A stretch of DNA of 64,000 nt from Ustulina deusta (Eukaryota > Ascomycota > Sordariomycetes > Xylariales > Xylariaceae), in assembly GCA_023159155.1 (NCBI GenBank), contig JAJNNX010000008.1:1-64000 (forward strand). The letters are read 5' to 3'. The notes beneath the pieces were generated by a model. The model was given only the letters and a program-made list of their open reading frames with translations, did not search any database and was not told where the DNA came from. Both the position numbers and the translations under genes were made by a program. Below, one piece after another: positions 60,928-64,000 of this stretch. Within the stretch, counting starts at the first letter, position 1, and every line of letters begins with the position of its first letter.

Positions 60928-62281
60928 TGTAGTATCGCAGCGAGGAATATCTAAGTTGATGTGTTTAGGCTGGACTTAGCCTGCGTAGCTTGATCGAACC
61001 GATATGCAAGGATTGTGGGAGACAAAGCAATTTATACTTCGCTGAAAAACAGCGTCGAGATTGACATTGTTCCTATTGTCATAATAATAACACTGTTTTT
61101 TTCGTTGTGTTGTCAAGACTAACGCATTGTTTCGAAACAACCATCTTAGACTGGTACAGTATATACACATTGGTCACTGAACTTATACAACCTCGATTCG
61201 GTATACCGGTAATATTGTAGCCATGACAAGCGAGCCAACTCTCAGGGCATAGTCAAAGTCCGAGGAGCAAGTCAGCACAAGGTCAGTAATCTCTTCACAC
61301 GACATAAATTCTAGATCACTTACTTGAACGTTGACTACCCTTAAACATGGCATTAGGACACACAGTCTAACAATTGCTGTGATAGCCGAGATATTTTTAT
61401 GCTATCATCTAAGGAGAAACCAATGTGATTGGAGAGAGCGAGCTACTCGCTTTCACATGCGGCAGCACAGACTCGACCAACCGCGGTCAAGATCACGGAT
61501 ATATCGACACAGGATAGGATAACATCTATAGGTCTACTAGCGAATACAAACGTCTGCCTGCAGCCCGTCACAATACCTCGATATGATCTTTGATACTTAG
61601 ATCTCTATGTTTCACTCCATCTTTGTCGAAGGAGAGTGCAGGAAGGTAGAGGAGGAGGGAAAGCAAGGAAAATAGATAATGGTGGCCAACCTAGGCGTAG
61701 TGAATAGAGATATTTGTTTATTCATCGGTCATCAAGGTTTCACCGCTACATATTTCTGCTAGCTTCTGCAAAGATTTCGGGTGAGTCTTGCATTACACTA
61801 TTCGGGAGCTTCACTGAGAGAAAAATGAGACTAGGAAAGATACATTGAAATTTCTCATGGAAAATTGATAAAAAGAACATGAAATTAAAAGCTACCTAGG
61901 TAACTACACCACTAAAGCGTGGATCCCGAATAACGAGGACAACCCATGACTGAGAATAGTGGGTGGCGCCCTGCTATTATCTCATATATGTGTATGTACA
62001 CTGCACTCGGACTATGACAAGGCTATCTAAATGCTGTGTTCCCTCGTAAAAATATCTTCACCATTCGTTGACACGTACCTCGTTTCTGCTCATGAACGTC
62101 TATCCCTGCCTGTAAGGCTCGCTTCCAAAATCATTCGGGCACTATTCATTCCTCACATTCCCTTTCACTTCTTCTCGTATCACCCATAAAGCAAAGAATG
62201 TTCTTGGGGTTCTCTAGTTTATAGCACACATCAAGCCCCTTTCCGATAAATGTCACGATAGCGACGAGATGTGTTCGGCTC
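60928..62281. other. Intergenic
   Basis: This is the SRR1-like upstream region and palA 3' flank. One TACCTAGGTA palindrome lies at 61893-61902. No gene is recognised. Confidence 0.6.
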
Positions 62282-64000
62282 CTAACCGAACCGAATTCCG
62301 CTATTCGGATCCCAAGTTCCACTCGGCGTTTTATTGTTATGTGATGGAGCGGCGCCAGCAACAGAAGAACCGCTCGGGTCAGAGAATTTGAGCGGCATTT
62401 CCTGGTTCCAAATGTGCTGCACAGGATTCGCACGCGGTTGTTGCGGCTGCGGAGCAACCGTCTCGCTAGCCGGGGCCCATGACTGAATGTGAGCCTCTGC
62501 CGGGTTATGAATTTGCTGCCGCGGCGGAGGCGCGGCTGATTGACCACCATGGTACGAACTTTCGGCCTGGGCTTGTGGCTGTGCTGGGTGTTGATACTTA
62601 GAAGCACCATTCCAAGCACCGGTAGAGGTAGGTGGCTGGGCCTGTTCCCGTTGGCCAAGAGACAGATTTCCAAGTGGAGGCATGTTGAGCTCATCCTCAA
62701 GCATACGTGCTTCGCGTCTTCGTTCTGTTACAAAGGTCCTAGCACTGTCCCGGAAATTGCCGACAATACGGCTTAGATCGTTATAGAATTTTCGACCAAC
62801 CTCGACGTTACTAGTGAGTTCCTTGTATTTGTAATAGGCGTTTTCCAGCTTTTGGAGAGCTTGCTCTCTTTCTCGATTGCCCTTATCGCCTACCATTTTC
62901 TTTTGGCTTTCAAATTCGCGGTTTGCTCGAGTAAGATCTGACAACAGCTTCTCTTGTTCGGTGCCCTCCTTTTTCAGCATCTCTAGATCAGGTTCGTATA
63001 GCAAGTCTAGCCGTTTCTCAAAGAAATCCTCAAAGTGTGCTGGCACAATAGCGGTAGCCACCGCCTGGTTACGCTCTAACCGCGCCGTCTCAGCTAATAT
63101 GTCTGATTTGATGTCGTCACCACGAGCCTTCTCAAGGAGGGCATCAGCTTTTCGACGTCGGCGGCTTTCGAGGCGCACAACGTCGTTGCAAATGCTGCGT
63201 AATCGCCCGATAGCTGGTTTCAGTGTCTCTGGAATTTCGGTGCGTCGCGAAGAAGGTACGAAGTCCATAATGCCGCGATCCGAACCCGCTAGAATGGCCA
63301 ATGTGGGCTCAATACTATAGAACTTCTCCCGCACGATCCCATCGCTACTTGCACTATTTGCGAACCAGCCTTCGGCGTCAGCCGCCTGGGTCCATAGCTT
63401 AGCGCCTTGGGCAGGCTCCTTGCGACTCTCTGGACGGGCCCATCGATCTGTGCCGAACTTCATTCGCAGTCGATTATCTTCTTCTTCCTCTGCTCCAAGA
63501 AGTTCACTGCCTTCTTCGAACATTGCCATATCAGTAGCCCGTAGCTTCTCGATATCTGCGAAACTTCTTTGCAATCGGTTTCTTGCGTCGGCTTGCCGGA
63601 TTTCCTCCGCATGTTGAACTAGGGTGCCTGGTAGCCCTAGGGGTTTTTCGAATGCCTGAATAGAGCCAGGAAGATTCAGCGACTCGAGGATCTCGTGAAT
63701 CCTCTCGTTTAGAGTCTCTAGCTCGCCGATAATATTTTGGTTTACCATTCGATCCCTTCGTTCCTCATAGATAGAAACAGCGAGATGGACAGAATAAGGG
63801 ACGAGTTTGGTGAAGAGCGCTGGGCCAAATTCACCCTTGTCGCCTATGTATTCCAGTGGCGTGGCAACCTGTGGTGGGATTCGGGCAACAGCCATGGTGG
63901 CTCTATCGAGGATTCTCAGTTCAGATTTTGGAGTGACAGGGTCTGGAAGAGCATTGCTTAGTATTCAAATCTTCGGCTGTGATGATCAAGGGACATACTT
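62282..64000 (-). CDS. palA: pH-response regulator PalA/Rim20, C-terminal part (runs off the window)
   Basis: The large exon is 63942-62282, preceded by a 56-bp intron (63998-63943, donor GTATGT, branch TACTAAG). The upstream exon contributes only its last two bases (64000-63999). The visible 553 or so residues start in the Bro1-to-V-domain linker (PVTPKSELRILDRATMAVARIP). They continue through the Alix-type LYPxL-binding V domain (coiled helices, for example LKPAIGRLRSICNDVVRLES) and end in a Pro/Gln-rich tail. PalA binds YPxL motifs in PacC and ESCRT-III partners, permitting PacC cleavage at alkaline pH. The Met at 63895 is internal and not the start. The N-terminal Bro1 domain lies outside the window. 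Confidence 0.9.

Overview
The window looks like nuclear DNA of a filamentous ascomycete (Pezizomycotina). Genes carry short GT-AG introns, mostly 47-134 bp, many with CTRAC-like branch sites. The gene set is fungal: palA, BUD6, ataxin-2/PBP1, con-10, JEN1-type transporter, AA11 LPMO, ascomycete AA2 peroxidase. The first 9.4 kb is an extremely AT-rich block of the kind left by repeat-induced point mutation (RIP). I cannot name the class with certainty; Sordariomycetes or Leotiomycetes would fit.

Layout. 1-9.4 kb: RIP-type AT isochore with a diverged 1.5-kb direct repeat, shorter repeats and an AAT microsatellite. 9.4-11.4 kb: no gene seen. 11.4-13.4 kb: secreted BBE-type FAD oxidase. 13.4-22.6 kb: a decayed zone holding a RIP-mutated gene fragment, a membrane-protein gene with an in-frame TGA, and a small gene remnant with an in-frame TAG. 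22.6-31 kb: con-10 (three exons), a possible small GPI protein, the divergent pair DPH3 / PXA2, and tRNA-Ala(AGC) followed by the orphan 3' part of another tRNA. 31.3-35.7 kb: a JEN1-like monocarboxylate transporter and a secreted CE1-type esterase. 37.1-40.2 kb: BUD6. 40.2-47.0 kb: gene-free as far as I can see. 47.0-50.0 kb: ataxin-2/PBP1. 50-55.1 kb: no intact gene, but a decayed SRPK-like kinase. 55.1-64 kb: AA11 LPMO, AA2-like heme peroxidase, SRR1-like protein, and the 3' part of palA, which runs off the right edge.

Four products look secreted and act on polymers or redox chemistry: FAD oxidase, CE1 esterase, AA11 LPMO, heme peroxidase. FAD oxidases make H2O2, while LPMOs and peroxidases use it, so a shared extracellular role is plausible. 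They are spread over 48 kb and are not an operon-like unit. PXA2 (peroxisomal fatty-acid import) and the JEN1-like carrier both belong to alternative-carbon metabolism.

The most striking signal is a pair of homologous introns in two adjacent unrelated genes, the JEN1-like transporter and the CE1 esterase. They share an identical 5' end and an 85-bp ungapped 3' part at about 78% identity, both in phase 1. They behave like introner-like elements, meaning multiplying spliceosomal introns. Other leads are the strongly over-represented palindrome TACCTAGGTA, the C-to-T style nonsense codons in the decayed zone, and an in-frame stop-free intron in the peroxidase.
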